From NCBI GenBank assembly GCA_025617745.1, contig CM046855.1, forward strand, positions 40,619,663-40,683,662: a stretch of 64,000 nucleotides of DNA, given 5' to 3'. The notes beneath the pieces are model-generated. The model was not told where the DNA came from and did no database searches. It saw only the letters and a program-made list of their open reading frames with translations. Positions 1-12,200 of the stretch are shown one piece after another; the first letter of the stretch is position 1, and each line of letters opens with the position of its first letter. The DNA comes from Heliocidaris erythrogramma. Lineage: Eukaryota; Echinodermata; Echinoidea; Camarodonta; Echinometridae. A program made the translations under genes and the position numbers.

Positions 1-286
1 GCGTTCCATATGGAGTGCTTTGTGCTCTTAGAGGTGTAACTGGAGAATATGTGTTTCCTGCCCCATACAGGGTATTGTTCGTCAGATGGGTTGGGAGGGA
101 AGATGCAACAGGATTGTAGTGAGACTTTGGAGTGGACATTCCTGGAGTGAAGTCTTCAAGGGTGCTTCTCTTGGAGCTAATGGAGGTGGAGATGGGGTTG
201 ATGCGAGTCCATTCATCCTTGATGATCTGGATTGTAAGGATGTTAACTAGGTGAGAAAGCTTGTTGAACACATGAGCAAGGACCAT
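1..286 (-). CDS. SLC30A6: SLC30A6 coding exon 10 (partial at window edge)
   Basis: Starts MVLAHVFNKLSHLVNILTIQ and continues IIKDEWTRI, matching MVLAHVTNRLYTLVSTLTVQ of human ZnT6. A Ser/Thr/Pro-rich tail follows and is still open at base 1. The stop codon lies outside the window. Confidence 0.92.
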   Translation of the reverse strand, partial: MVLAHVFNKLSHLVNILTIQIIKDEWTRINPISTSISSKRSTLEDFTPGMSTPKSHYNPVASSLPTHLTNNTLYGAGNTYSPVTPLRAQSTPYGT

Positions 287-3200
287 CTATGGTTGCAGGA
301 ATAAAGAGAAAAGGGGGGAGAAAAAAAGTTTATTTCTGTCACAGTGGTAGGATTTTCAAGCACTCCTAGTCTCCTAATACCCGTGATTTCTAGATAAAAC
401 AAAATGGCAAATTTCCTTACACACAAAACAATATACATATCAATCTAGTAGACTATCCCCAGGTCTTAGTCAATGTATGATCTACTTTTTAAAAGGACTT
501 TACTACTCTATAATAGGGAGAAAATTGAATCTTTATGTAAAATTCTAAAGTTTATAATGCTGTTTTTATATTATTTTTAATACAATTTCATGAATACATA
601 CCCCCTATGTTACTTTTTATCATGACACAAATCAACATATGTATACACTACAGATGTTCAAAAGCATATAATGGGGTTTGCTTTTAACTCATTAGTCTAA
701 TTTCTATAGCAGTGAAACAAAGCCTAATCCACTTTCTTTCAAGTTTCTTTTATGACATGACAATGGAAGCAGCCAGTCATCTATTCAACTGCAAAATTAC
801 AAGACACGATCAGTTAATAAGGAGGAACTGTACAACATTCCTATCTCACCTGTTCATCTGCATCTCTCCTTACTCTGACATTCAATGACCCTGCCAACTG
901 ACCAAACGATAATGTCCAGAAATGTTCACTGCGGAATTCCAGTACACCGTCTAGTGTGGATGCCTGCATGACAAGGTTCATTAGATTTAGAGGCAACTCG
1001 AGAAGAATAAATGAATACGATTACAAATACAGGGGAAACTCAAAATAACGTGGTCGGCTATAACGAGATAACGGTTTATAACGAGAACATTGTCACGGTC
1101 CCAAATTTACTTCCGTGTAATTCCATGGCGGCATTGCGAGGTCGACTATAACGAGATATCGGCTATAACGAGCTAAATCTTGTGCCTCTAAAACAAAGAA
1201 AAAGATTGGTAATCATTCCTGTTATAACGAGCAAGCAAATTTCACTGTCCCTCAAATGGGACAAAAATCATTCAGCTGAAGAATCTGCACACATCCGAGC
1301 ATATAGTAGAGATCGCGATGCAAAGCGGGGTGCGTCTTTTTATTCGTATCACGCACAAAGCGCAGGTCTCTTCATTTGTATCACAGTGCAGGCAGCATCT
1401 TTTTATTCTTATCACGGCACAGGGAGACCGGCCCCCGAAGTGTGAATGAGAATTTTATTTTTCGTCCCATATGTGCATTTTTATGTATGTTCTGATATAA
1501 AGAGATAACGGCTATAACAAGAAAATTCCTTCGGTCCCGACGTCCTTGTTATATCGAGTTTCCCCTGTACAGGCATTTTTATCCAAAGACAATGGGACAT
1601 AAATGGGTAAGACCAATCTATTTTGCCCAATATGTTACTGACCACATTTGATTTGAATACATCTCATAAAGGTATTACTTTGCCCTAAAAGACAAGAATC
1701 AGACTAATATTAAAGCCAGTTCGTAATTACAATTTGCTCATGTACAGATAAAGGTCATTTCTACCAAGTACAATTGACCTTTATACGCTTTATACGTGTA
1801 TAGCATGATGCGCGCGCACCAGTATGATTTTGCATGTTAAACAAGTAAACAAGGGTCATTTGTATTGTGTACTAATTACGAACTGGCTTATTATCAAACA
1901 ACATGATAATAATGGTGTCAAGTTATGTTAATAATACTGTAACACTTGACCAAATGACCAAATACCTTGGACTAGCCCAAAACAAAATATGCTTGACGTA
2001 CATGATATCTTACCTTCCTGCTTTCACCATAAAAAGCCTTTCAACAGTTAAATGGAAAGTCTACTCTTACATATTAAAACGAAGTGCTGTATTCAATGAA
2101 TTAAGATTATCATGCTATATATCTTTCACTGGAAATATGGAGTGATTACGCTTTTCAACAACAACCAAAGAATTAGAATTTTATAACACCTCCTTTACTG
2201 CAAAGAATCATCCAGAAATACAATGTGAAAATTAAATGGGTTTCTAAGAGGATTCTTTGATGGATATTTAAATACATGTAAATTCCACATACATTCATAA
2301 AGTGTGATTATGTACAATGAAGGTGCAAATAATAAATGATCACCAGGAAAAATTTCTCATGTCCTTCATACTGCAAAGTATAATATTTTACAATCTTGGA
2401 CATGATCTTAGATCACCTTCATGGTGCATGGTAATACATACCTCTCGCAAACACTTGTCTAATTGTCCCAGTATATGCGCAGGGGTTGTTTGTAGCAGTA
2501 TAGTGCCTGAGTAGACACTCATAGGGAACATGGTCCCTACGGTCATCATGGCAATACATAAGGCTGCTATGGGATCTGCCATGTGAAAATTACTGAGGAA
2601 AAAAGATAAGAGTGAGGAAAAAAGATAAGAGTGAAGAACAAGATGAATGCGACTGCGTCTCCTATATGCCTCCGCCTAAATTCAGTTGATGGCTCAAACT
2701 CTTCTAGAAATATTTGATAACGAGGCTAAAAACCAGTAATTTCATGTAATTTTATGTAAATTGACCTCTGTGACCTCTGACCTTTGACCTACTTACCCCA
2801 AAATCTAATCAGTTCATCTTTCTATGGGTATGCATACTGGTACCAAGTTTGAAGTTCTCACCTCAGATAATTCTTGAGATATCGCGGTAACGGTGCTAAA
2901 AACCAGTAATTCCATGTAATTTCATGTAAATTGACCTCTGTGACCTCTGAACTTTGACCTACCTACCCCAAAATCTAATCAGTTCCTCTTTCTATGGGGA
3001 TACATACTGGTACCAAGTTTGAAGTTCTCACCTCAGATAGTTCTTGAGATATCGCGGTAACGGTGCTAAAAACCACTAATTCCATGTAATTTCATGTAAA
3101 TTGACCTCTGTGACCTCTGAACTTTGACCTACCTACCCCAAAATCTAATCAGTTCCTCTCTCTATGGGGATACACACTGGTACCAAGTTTGAAGTTCTCA

Positions 3201-6200
3201 CCTCAAACAGTTCTTGAGATATCGTGGTAACGGTGCTAAAAACCAAGAATTTTTATGTAATTTCATGTAAATTGACCTCTGTGACCTCTGACCTTTGACT
3301 TCCTTACCCCAAAATCTAATCAGTTCATCTTCGTATAGGGAAACATACTAGTACCAAGTTTGAAGTTCTTACCTCAAACAGTTCTTGAGATATCGTGGTA
3401 ACAGTGCTAAAAAACCAAGAATTTTTATGTAATTTCAGGTAAATTGACCTCTGTGACCTCTGACCTTTGACCTACTTACCCCAAAATCTAATCAGTTCAT
3501 CTTCGTATGGGGATACATACTAGTACCAAGTTTGAGGTTCCTACCTCAAATGATTCTTCAGATATCGCGGTAACGAGAAGTGGGACGGACGGACGGACGG
3601 ACGGACGGACAACCCGAAAACATAATGCCTCCGGCACCCACCTTCGGTGGGCGGAGGCATAAAAATCAGTCCATACCTGTATGTCTCATACCAAGTAGCC
3701 ATGTAATAATTATTTTAATTGATAATAAATAGCAGAACCATAAGATTTAAAGAAGAAAGAAGAGCTTCTCTTCATATAAACCTATTCTTAACATTTTTGG
3801 CAAGTTTTGCTGCTTAAGACACTAAAAATATTATGATACATGTACATGCTTAAAGGGAAATCCAGCCTTAATAGCAAGTTGCTCTGAAAGAAAGAGGAAA
3901 AATCAGAGAAGCAGATTGGTGAAAGTTAGAATGAATCAGACAAGCAATAAGAAAGTTATGAATTTTTAAAAGTTGTAATCACTATACATATGGGAATTTC
4001 AAATAGGCCGATTAGGTAATGTCACTCCCCCATTCGCTCAAACACACAAAATGACTAAAATGTCATTTTAAAAAAAAAATGTATTACTCAGGATCATTCT
4101 TTCATGAGGACCTATAAAAATATGCTATTTCCAGTATATTTTGAGTACTGCCCCGAGGGTAGAGGCGCTTCAGAGAAAACCGCAAATTAATGATATTTTT
4201 GTGTACAACAAACCGGAGAGTTGTCCTAAATTATGTCACAATCAACTCACCAAATTGCCAATTTGAGATTTGCATAGATGAAGTGATCTCATTTTTCAAA
4301 CGGCCATAACTTTCTTATTCCTTGTCCGATTTCTTTCAAACTGTTACCATCCTGTTTTTCTTGTTTTTCTGCTTTCACACAAATCATCTTATTACCACTG
4401 TTGGATTGCCCTTTAATCTCCCGGGTACATGGTTTTGAACACATCAATTTCTAAAATAGAAGGAAATATTGAGTTCTGCTAATAATGGAAAATAATAATG
4501 ATTTCAAATAACTTGATTTTCAACAATTTTTCCTTAACGTTGATGAGGTTTACGGTTCACCATGTATGTAATTCCTGAAAAGGACTGTTGGGTTGGAAAA
4601 AGATAGTAAAGCAAGGAGAGAAAAGGAGACACAAAAATAGCAAAAGAGAGAATACAAGTAGAGATTCTTTCTTACTTCATATCTACTAGGAAGTCTGTCA
4701 CACAGAGAGATAACATACTGCAAAGTCCAATCAGGATAAATGGATTCACTCGGGGTAATAGCAGATGATCTAAGCCAGGTACCACTGTACAAAAGCTAAA
4801 GACATACAAGCAAACATGAGATTGAAAAGAATAGAAATGGCAAAGCAGCAATAGGAGAAATGTCACCCTATTGCGGTAGTGTTTAGATTGTGTTTACAAA
4901 GCATATTATATGATTGGAAGAATTCAATACTGAAGTTCATAAAATTCTGCTTTTACACCAATATAAGATTTCCAAGTTTAATAACTTTTCATGACTTTCT
5001 GTTTCAATCTTCTCAGAGCTAGCATAAATTTCAAGTGTAAAGACAGTGAAATCGTCATTCTAATGTACAAGAATGTATGCATGGTATCATTGAACAATAA
5101 AGAAATAGTGTCCTTTTTTTATTAACACCAAAAACATTGTTTTTAATGACAGCGAATAAAACTATCAAATCAACTTGATTTTTTTTTAAATTTTTCAAAT
5201 ATAAAGAGTATTGAGTTGAGGTAATATTGAAATTCTGGTAATGCAGGAGAATAAATTCTCACATAATCAAACAGACATTAAACTGATAAATAAACTATAA
5301 AATACAAATAAATGTTATCTGCCACAAAAAGTTATAGTAGAAAGTATATATTTGAGCAATAAGCTACATAAAATAAGAATATCAATTTAGTCATCCAGAC
5401 ACACCTTTCTCAATTTTATACAAGACATATAATTCTGATAATAATAATAAGATATTATATAGCACATTATGTGAATACTTCAATGTGCTTTACAATATCA
5501 TTTATCATTACTCCTGGTCATTGGATTTCAAGCCCGCATATAAGTGCACACCATCTCCACTCCTACGGGAGCATTCCTACCATTTTACACTATTCACATG
5601 CATGCATGTAGGGCAATGGCATAAACAGTCACAAGGACAGTCACAAGGACAGTCACAAGGACAGTCACAAGGACAGTCACAAGGACAGTCACAAGGACAG
5701 TCACAAGGACAGTCACAAGGACAGTCACAATGACTTTCGGCAATCCTCACAGTTACCCATTATCTCCAGGGTAAGAATGGAAATGTACATTAATGTCTTG
5801 CCAAAGGACGTTAGTGCTGCGGCGGGACTCGAACCACGAACCATGTGATCCACAGTCAGGTGACGTATCCACTAGCACACGACACCTCTATAAATATGAT
5901 ATGTTCCAAAACTACAAACAAAGGGCAAATATAATGAAGAAGGCCCTTTTTATCATTCTCCCCTTTTGGAAAAGCTTCTTAAAATTTCAGAATATTTTTA
6001 CAGAAAATCTATAATGCAAAAGAGAGAGTGAGACATCATTCAGCAAAATTCCTCACCTCCGACAAATGTCTGCAAAGTGTTCCTGTAACCAGCTGCTCTT
6101 GGATGCTGTGCTGACATGGCTAAAGGCCTGGTTCCTGGATCCATATAATAGGACCAGATGACTGAAAAGACCTAAGATGGCTCCCAACATCAATCGGCCT

Positions 6201-9200
6201 GTGTGGATATCTACAGGTTGAATGATACGCTCTGTGCTGTATGCCAATGAGGGAAACAGTTGTCAGTCAAGATCAGTTTAATTTTAAATGGATGTTAAAC
6301 CAACCACAGTGATATCTAAAGAGAACACAAAGACTCATGTTTTCACAAGTTAAACAAGATTTAACTTAGTCCAATGATTTATGAAAGTTCAAGTGCCAAT
6401 CTGTAAGTCCCAAATACTTACTGTAACCATGTCACAAAATAAAGGAACAAAATTAATTTAGTCATGAAATGAAAAGAACGTGAGAAAATAAATGTCATAC
6501 AGTACAGACAAGTTTCTGTATTTTCATAAAGTTAGAGGATCACAGTGATTTGTGTAGGAAGTGATTGACATTTGGCACACCACAAACATATAATATATAA
6601 ACTCCATACTATCTATTATCTGCTTAGAATATTTGTGCTTTACATGTATGTCTGTTTTTATTTTGGAGAAATCTTTTTTTTCTTCAATTATTTATGTTTA
6701 AAATTTTTGATAAATCTAAAGAGGATTATCAATCCATATAATCTCGAACTGTATCCTGTACAGCTACTATCTGTTAACCCAGCACTGTTTTGCACAAGGT
6801 TATATTGATATTTCCTAACATGGGTAGAATTGAACAAGAAAGCCATGTACGTGATCAATATACAAGCTCTGCTGAAGAAAAGTGAATGTGATAATGTTGT
6901 ATATGAAGCCTTTTTAAATGGTTTAGAATCATTTACCACCTTACCTCTCTTTCATAATGAATATTGACCCAAAGATGGCAAGCATTGTGGTAGAGAAAAC
7001 TGCTAGGACTTCAAATCTTTCATACCTGAAATAAAACAGAACAATTAATTCAACAGCACACCAAATGAGAATAATCATAAATCAAAGATGGATTGACAAT
7101 CTAAGAGTGATATTACCCCCAAAAAATATATTGAAGCTGTTTACCTTGTAAATCACAAGAATGAACTACAAATTGACAACCAGGTAGATTTGCCCTGCTT
7201 TCAGACTAGAGAGTACGGATATAGGACGTTTTGATGTGTCTGAATGCTCTTATATTGATACGTCGTATCTTATATGTCATATATAGAAATGATGGTGTGA
7301 GCATCGTTTCGTACAATGATCCTACATTCCTACGACGTATATTAGTGTCTGAAAATTAAACGAGAACTTACCGTTTGAAGTTTAATTGTTATTTTATTAG
7401 TAATAGGAGGATGATATTACGTATATGAGAGAGCCCGTTACTGCGCATGCGTCAATCTTAGTAGCATAGAAGGTGACTGTGGATAGAAAATTTTCGAGAA
7501 CTAACTTAGCGTTTGAAGCACATGGGAGGGTGAGGAGGGACGTAATATCATCCTCCTATTACTAATAAAATAACAATTAAACTTCAAACGGTAAGTTCTC
7601 GTTTAATTTTCATATTTTACTACGTAATATCGTCTGAGATTACGTATATGAGATTTTGAAGCACCACAGTCGCCTTCTAGAAAGGCAGCAGAGCTGCCCG
7701 AAAGCAAATTAAAGATACCCAATTGGGTATACACAGAAACTGCTCCACTAACAGAGGAGACAGTCATTATAAGGAAGCATACCATAATCATTAGGAACAG
7801 GAAAACAACTTGATCTGTTACTGGTTTAGGACGGCCTGAGAAAAGGTCCTTCCACCATCCATTGGCTTGTTGTAAAAAATTCTGAATGTTTTTTCATTCG
7901 ACCAGCCTGCTTGATTTAGTATGGCTGATACTGGTAAATCACTGTTCTTTGCTGCTGAAGTCGAAGCAGCTCTTGTAGAATGGGCTTTGTACTTGGCTGT
8001 GTCTATGCCCGCTGAACTCATAACATATTTTAACCAACGGGATATTGTCTGAGAAGAAACCTTTTTGTGTGGTTTCTTAAAGCTAATGAACAACCTCCGT
8101 TCAGCCCCTCTGATCGACTTTGTCCTCTTTATGTAGTACTTTAAGTATCTCACAACACAGAGCCTCCTATCTGGAGGGTAAGCATCAAGGGTTACAGATG
8201 TATCTAAGTTCCCCGGTTTAGACTGTTTTAACAGTTCTTCAAAATGAAAGGTGACTGCGCTGTTGGACAAACTCATTTTGTCTAGATGCATGAAGTGGAG
8301 TGTTTGTACACGTTGTGCAGAGGTCAGCGCAATAATCATACATAGTTTCAGTGTTAACTCTTTAAGGGTCAAGGAACTCGCTGGTGAAAAAGAACGTAGG
8401 TAATTGAAGACATTGCTGACATCCCAAATTTCTTTATATCTCGCTGTGGGCGGGCGAAGTTGAAAAACGCCCCTCATGAAGCGCTTGATGAGCGGATGAG
8501 TCCCCACTGAATGCGGGGTGTCCAGCAAAATCAAAAAGGAAGATAAGGCACTCCGTGCACAATTCAAAACATTATATCCAGCATTATCATTGTAATACAG
8601 TTTGCTTAAGAAATCTAACACAGCAGTGACATCTGCATTCAAGTGGTCCAAGCCGAATATTTCACAAAAACATTGCCACTTTCTCATGTACGTTGCATAT
8701 TGTTTCTTCGTGGACTTGCGCCAAGAAGAAGTTATTATCTTTATTGTTCCAGGTTGTAGACCTCTGTTCTCTAAGGGTTTGGTGATAACCTGCAGCAGAT
8801 AAGATCAAGGCGAGAATGCAATGGGTGAGGTTCATTTGAGATAGGTTGTGTAAGGAGTGATGGACTCCTTGACAAAAACATGGGTTTTCCAACAGTCATT
8901 TTCTTGAGAAGAGGGAACCATGCCTGAGTGGGCCAATTTGGGACCACTAATATGCCTGTTGCATTGTCCTCGTTAATTTTTTGGAGGCATTTTGTGACAA
9001 GGCAAAAGGGTGGAAAGGCATAGAATTCCAACCCTTTCCAATGAAGGGTGAATGCATCTACTGCTACCGCTTCTGGGTCAGGCAACCATGAAACATAATT
9101 CTCCAATTGTTTGTTGAGTCTAGAAGCAAACAGATCAATTTTGGGTAGGCCAAAATGATGCACAATTTGTTGGAATGAATCCCTATTCAGCATCCATTCT

Positions 9201-12200
9201 GTATTGTCATTGAATGATCGTGACATTTTATCAGCCTGGGTATTTAGTTTCCCAGGGAGGTAGGCTGCAGTGACCCAAATATCTCTGTCTCTGCACCACA
9301 TCCACAAGTCTCTTGCGGCCTTATTACAATCATCTGACCTAGTGCCGCCCATGGAATTGATGTAAGAAACTGCTGTGACATTGTCTATACGGACTAAAAT
9401 ATGTGTACTACGTAACTCTGAGCACAATGATTTAAGGCCCAGTAGGGCTGCCCGAGTCTCAAGATAGTTTATTCTGTTATTCTGAGCAAATAAAAGCTCG
9501 ATACTGTTCCATCTGCCACCAGTACTAGTTATGAGATCTGTGGCCCCCCAACCAATACCGCTAGCATCGGTGCGAATTTCGTATTGTGGTGTCGACTGCC
9601 TCAGAGAATGTCAACTGCACATTGTCCAACCACCACCACAGCTCGCTTTTGGCTTCTGGTGATAAAGCCATCTTTCTATCAAAGTGACCTCTATTCTGTT
9701 TGAGTGAAACAATCTTGTCTTTTTCTAGGGCCCTGTAAAAAAGGGGGCCATATCTCGTGGCAGGTAGAGCAGCAACGATTTTCCCAATAACTTTAGCTAC
9801 ATGCCTTATGGAGGGATTTTGAGTCTGTAGCAACTCAAGACACAGGTCCTTAATGTTTTGGATCTTTTCCTCTGGCAAGGTCATTATCATTTTCTCCGAG
9901 TTGAGAATGAAACCTAAGAAGGTTATTTCTTTGACGGGTGTAAGGACAGACTTCTCCGGATGGATTAAGAAGCCAAGTTTTGTAAAACTTTCTACGACAG
10001 CCTCAACGGCCTTCTCACTATCTGATTTAGAGTCAGCGATAATGAGGAGATCATCTAGGTAGCTCACTACCATGTGTCCTTGTTTTCTCAATCCTGCCAA
10101 TAAAGGTTTGAGTATTTTAGTGAACAATCTAGGGGCTGAGCACAGCCCATTGGGTAAAGCTTTGAATTGCCAATATTGGCCTTGCCAGAGAAATTTCAGG
10201 TACTTCTTGTGATCTTTGTGAATAGGCACTGAATAATAGGCGTCTTGGAGGTCGACTGAAGCAAGGAATGAATTTTGCGTGATAAGTTGCCTTGCTGTAT
10301 GAACATTTTCCATTTTAAAATGCTGATATGGTAGGTACTTGTTAAGATCTGATAGATCTAGAATAAGACGAAGATCACCATTCTTTTTCGGCCTAGAGAA
10401 GATATTAGACACAAACTCCCCTTTCTCACTTTGACAGGGTTCAATAACATCTTTCCCGCAAAGCTTCTGTATTTCATTTGACAAGGCTTTTTCTTCCTCT
10501 TCACTACATTTGAAGGTGAAAGGGGGATAATTCTGTGAAGGTGGTAACTTCGCACTATCAAACTCAATTTTATATCCTTGAACAGCATTAAGAATGGAGC
10601 AATCTGAGGTAATTTCACACCAATTTTCATAAAATTCCTTCAGTCGACCTCCAACAGTGGGCCTAGAACTAGGGCAAGTAAATGGAGAATTTCTCACCTC
10701 ATCAGGAATTACTTTGTCCTGTGACCTTGTTTGTGTTGTGCACGTGGCACGTAGGCAGGTTGTTTCTGCTGCCTCTGTTGGTGGTTGTCGAAAGGCGGAG
10801 CCTGTCGATCCTGCCACCGGGATCGCTGGCCTAAAAAAGGCATATCAGCATTGTCTGATTGTGGCCGTGTTGCAGTAGCTGGTGCAGCAGTTCTTTTCCA
10901 TCCAGCTTTGGAATATGTGCTTGTAACTGGGGCAGAAGTGTTGGACTTGCGAGTGCTCTGTCCTGATCCCCGGTTGTAGGGGTGATACTGATGCTGCTGA
11001 GCATGAGATTTACGAGGGCCTTTTATCACCCCTGCAGTGGCCTTCTGCTCCTCGTTGAGCTCTTTTACTTGTTTGCTCAAGTTTCCAAACAGCAAGTCTG
11101 TGACTGGCATGGTAGGCTTGCAAAGATGCCTATAACGAGAGTTCAGGTCAGGTCTAATGAACTCCTTCCTCAGACAGTTTATCTCAAAATTGGCGTTGCA
11201 CAAAAGTGCCAAGGCATCCTGCTGGCTTTCAGTAATTTCCGCTGAGGAAAGCGTATGTACAAAGGCATTTAGCCCACGTGTTAGTGATTTCTGCACTTTT
11301 TGCAGTCTCAGATCTTTGGTCTTAGTGTGAGTTGGCAGGTTGTCCCAGATGGCTGGGTTTACTTTTGGAGCATCCAAAAATCTGCAATTACTTGGCAGAG
11401 GATACCTCGCAGCTGTGTCTACCAGCACTTTCTGCTCTAGCTGGTGGCTAAGGAGGTATGTTGTCGATTCTGCTATCCCATCGACAGGTTCACCGATATC
11501 AGTAGAGAGGGCAAACTTTGCTGCAATAGGCGGAACGAACGTTTCATCGTGGAAATCACAGTCCGCTATTTCTCTATCATGACTATCGTCAATCTGACCC
11601 GACTCCAACTCGTCTAGGTCTGGTGAATCACAATAATCTGGGAGGTCTGGTTGACCACAAATCCCGGTGGGACCCACAGGTGTGACATCAACACGTGGTT
11701 GAGATGAGCTAGGTAAAAATCCCCGCCCGTGGCGATCACTAGCTCTAACCATAACGTCAGTTATTTGAGGAGAGTTTTCCACCCGTGGTGGTAGAGCTTG
11801 TAGGACTTGGGACATCATGTCCTCAAGTTTATTCATACGTACAAGAACATCGGAAGATTGACCTGTACTTGCCGATTTCTGTTTAACAGTTTTATTGACA
11901 GACCCGTTCGAGCGGGCCTTCGGCTTTGCCGGCTTAGCCGGTTTGTCACTCCGCTCCATCGCAGTGGTAGCGGACTGCGCCTCTGGCTGACCCCCGCCCG
12001 TGGCGGCCTGGGAAGGGTGTAGACTCATAAGTTGCCGATGCGGTGGTACCACCTGTAGTGGTTTGCCACCGGACGATTTAGACGTCGATTTATCCATGAA
12101 AATGGGCTTTCTATCCACCGAAAAGGTGTTTGATAGAGGCTACAAGGGAAGATTCGTCGAACTATTGAAAAAATATCGCTACTACGAAGATGATTCCGAA

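Noticed and set aside
2715..3590. Regular repeats of about 175 bp resembling an array with spacers
   Set aside because: The whole unit is repeated and bounded by inverted ends, so it is the interior of a mobile element.
5485..5733. 82-codon plus-strand frame with repeated Gly-Gln-Ser-Gln
   Set aside because: It is a translation of the 12-bp minisatellite inside a SINE, with no support as a protein.
5810..5888. Possible tRNA gene on the minus strand with a good B box
   Set aside because: No acceptor stem or anticodon arm pairs properly, and it continues into a SINE body.
10817..10817. Start codon for the DIRS RT frame
   Set aside because: The codon is GTG on the minus strand and is not preceded by any recognisable start context, so no start is assigned.
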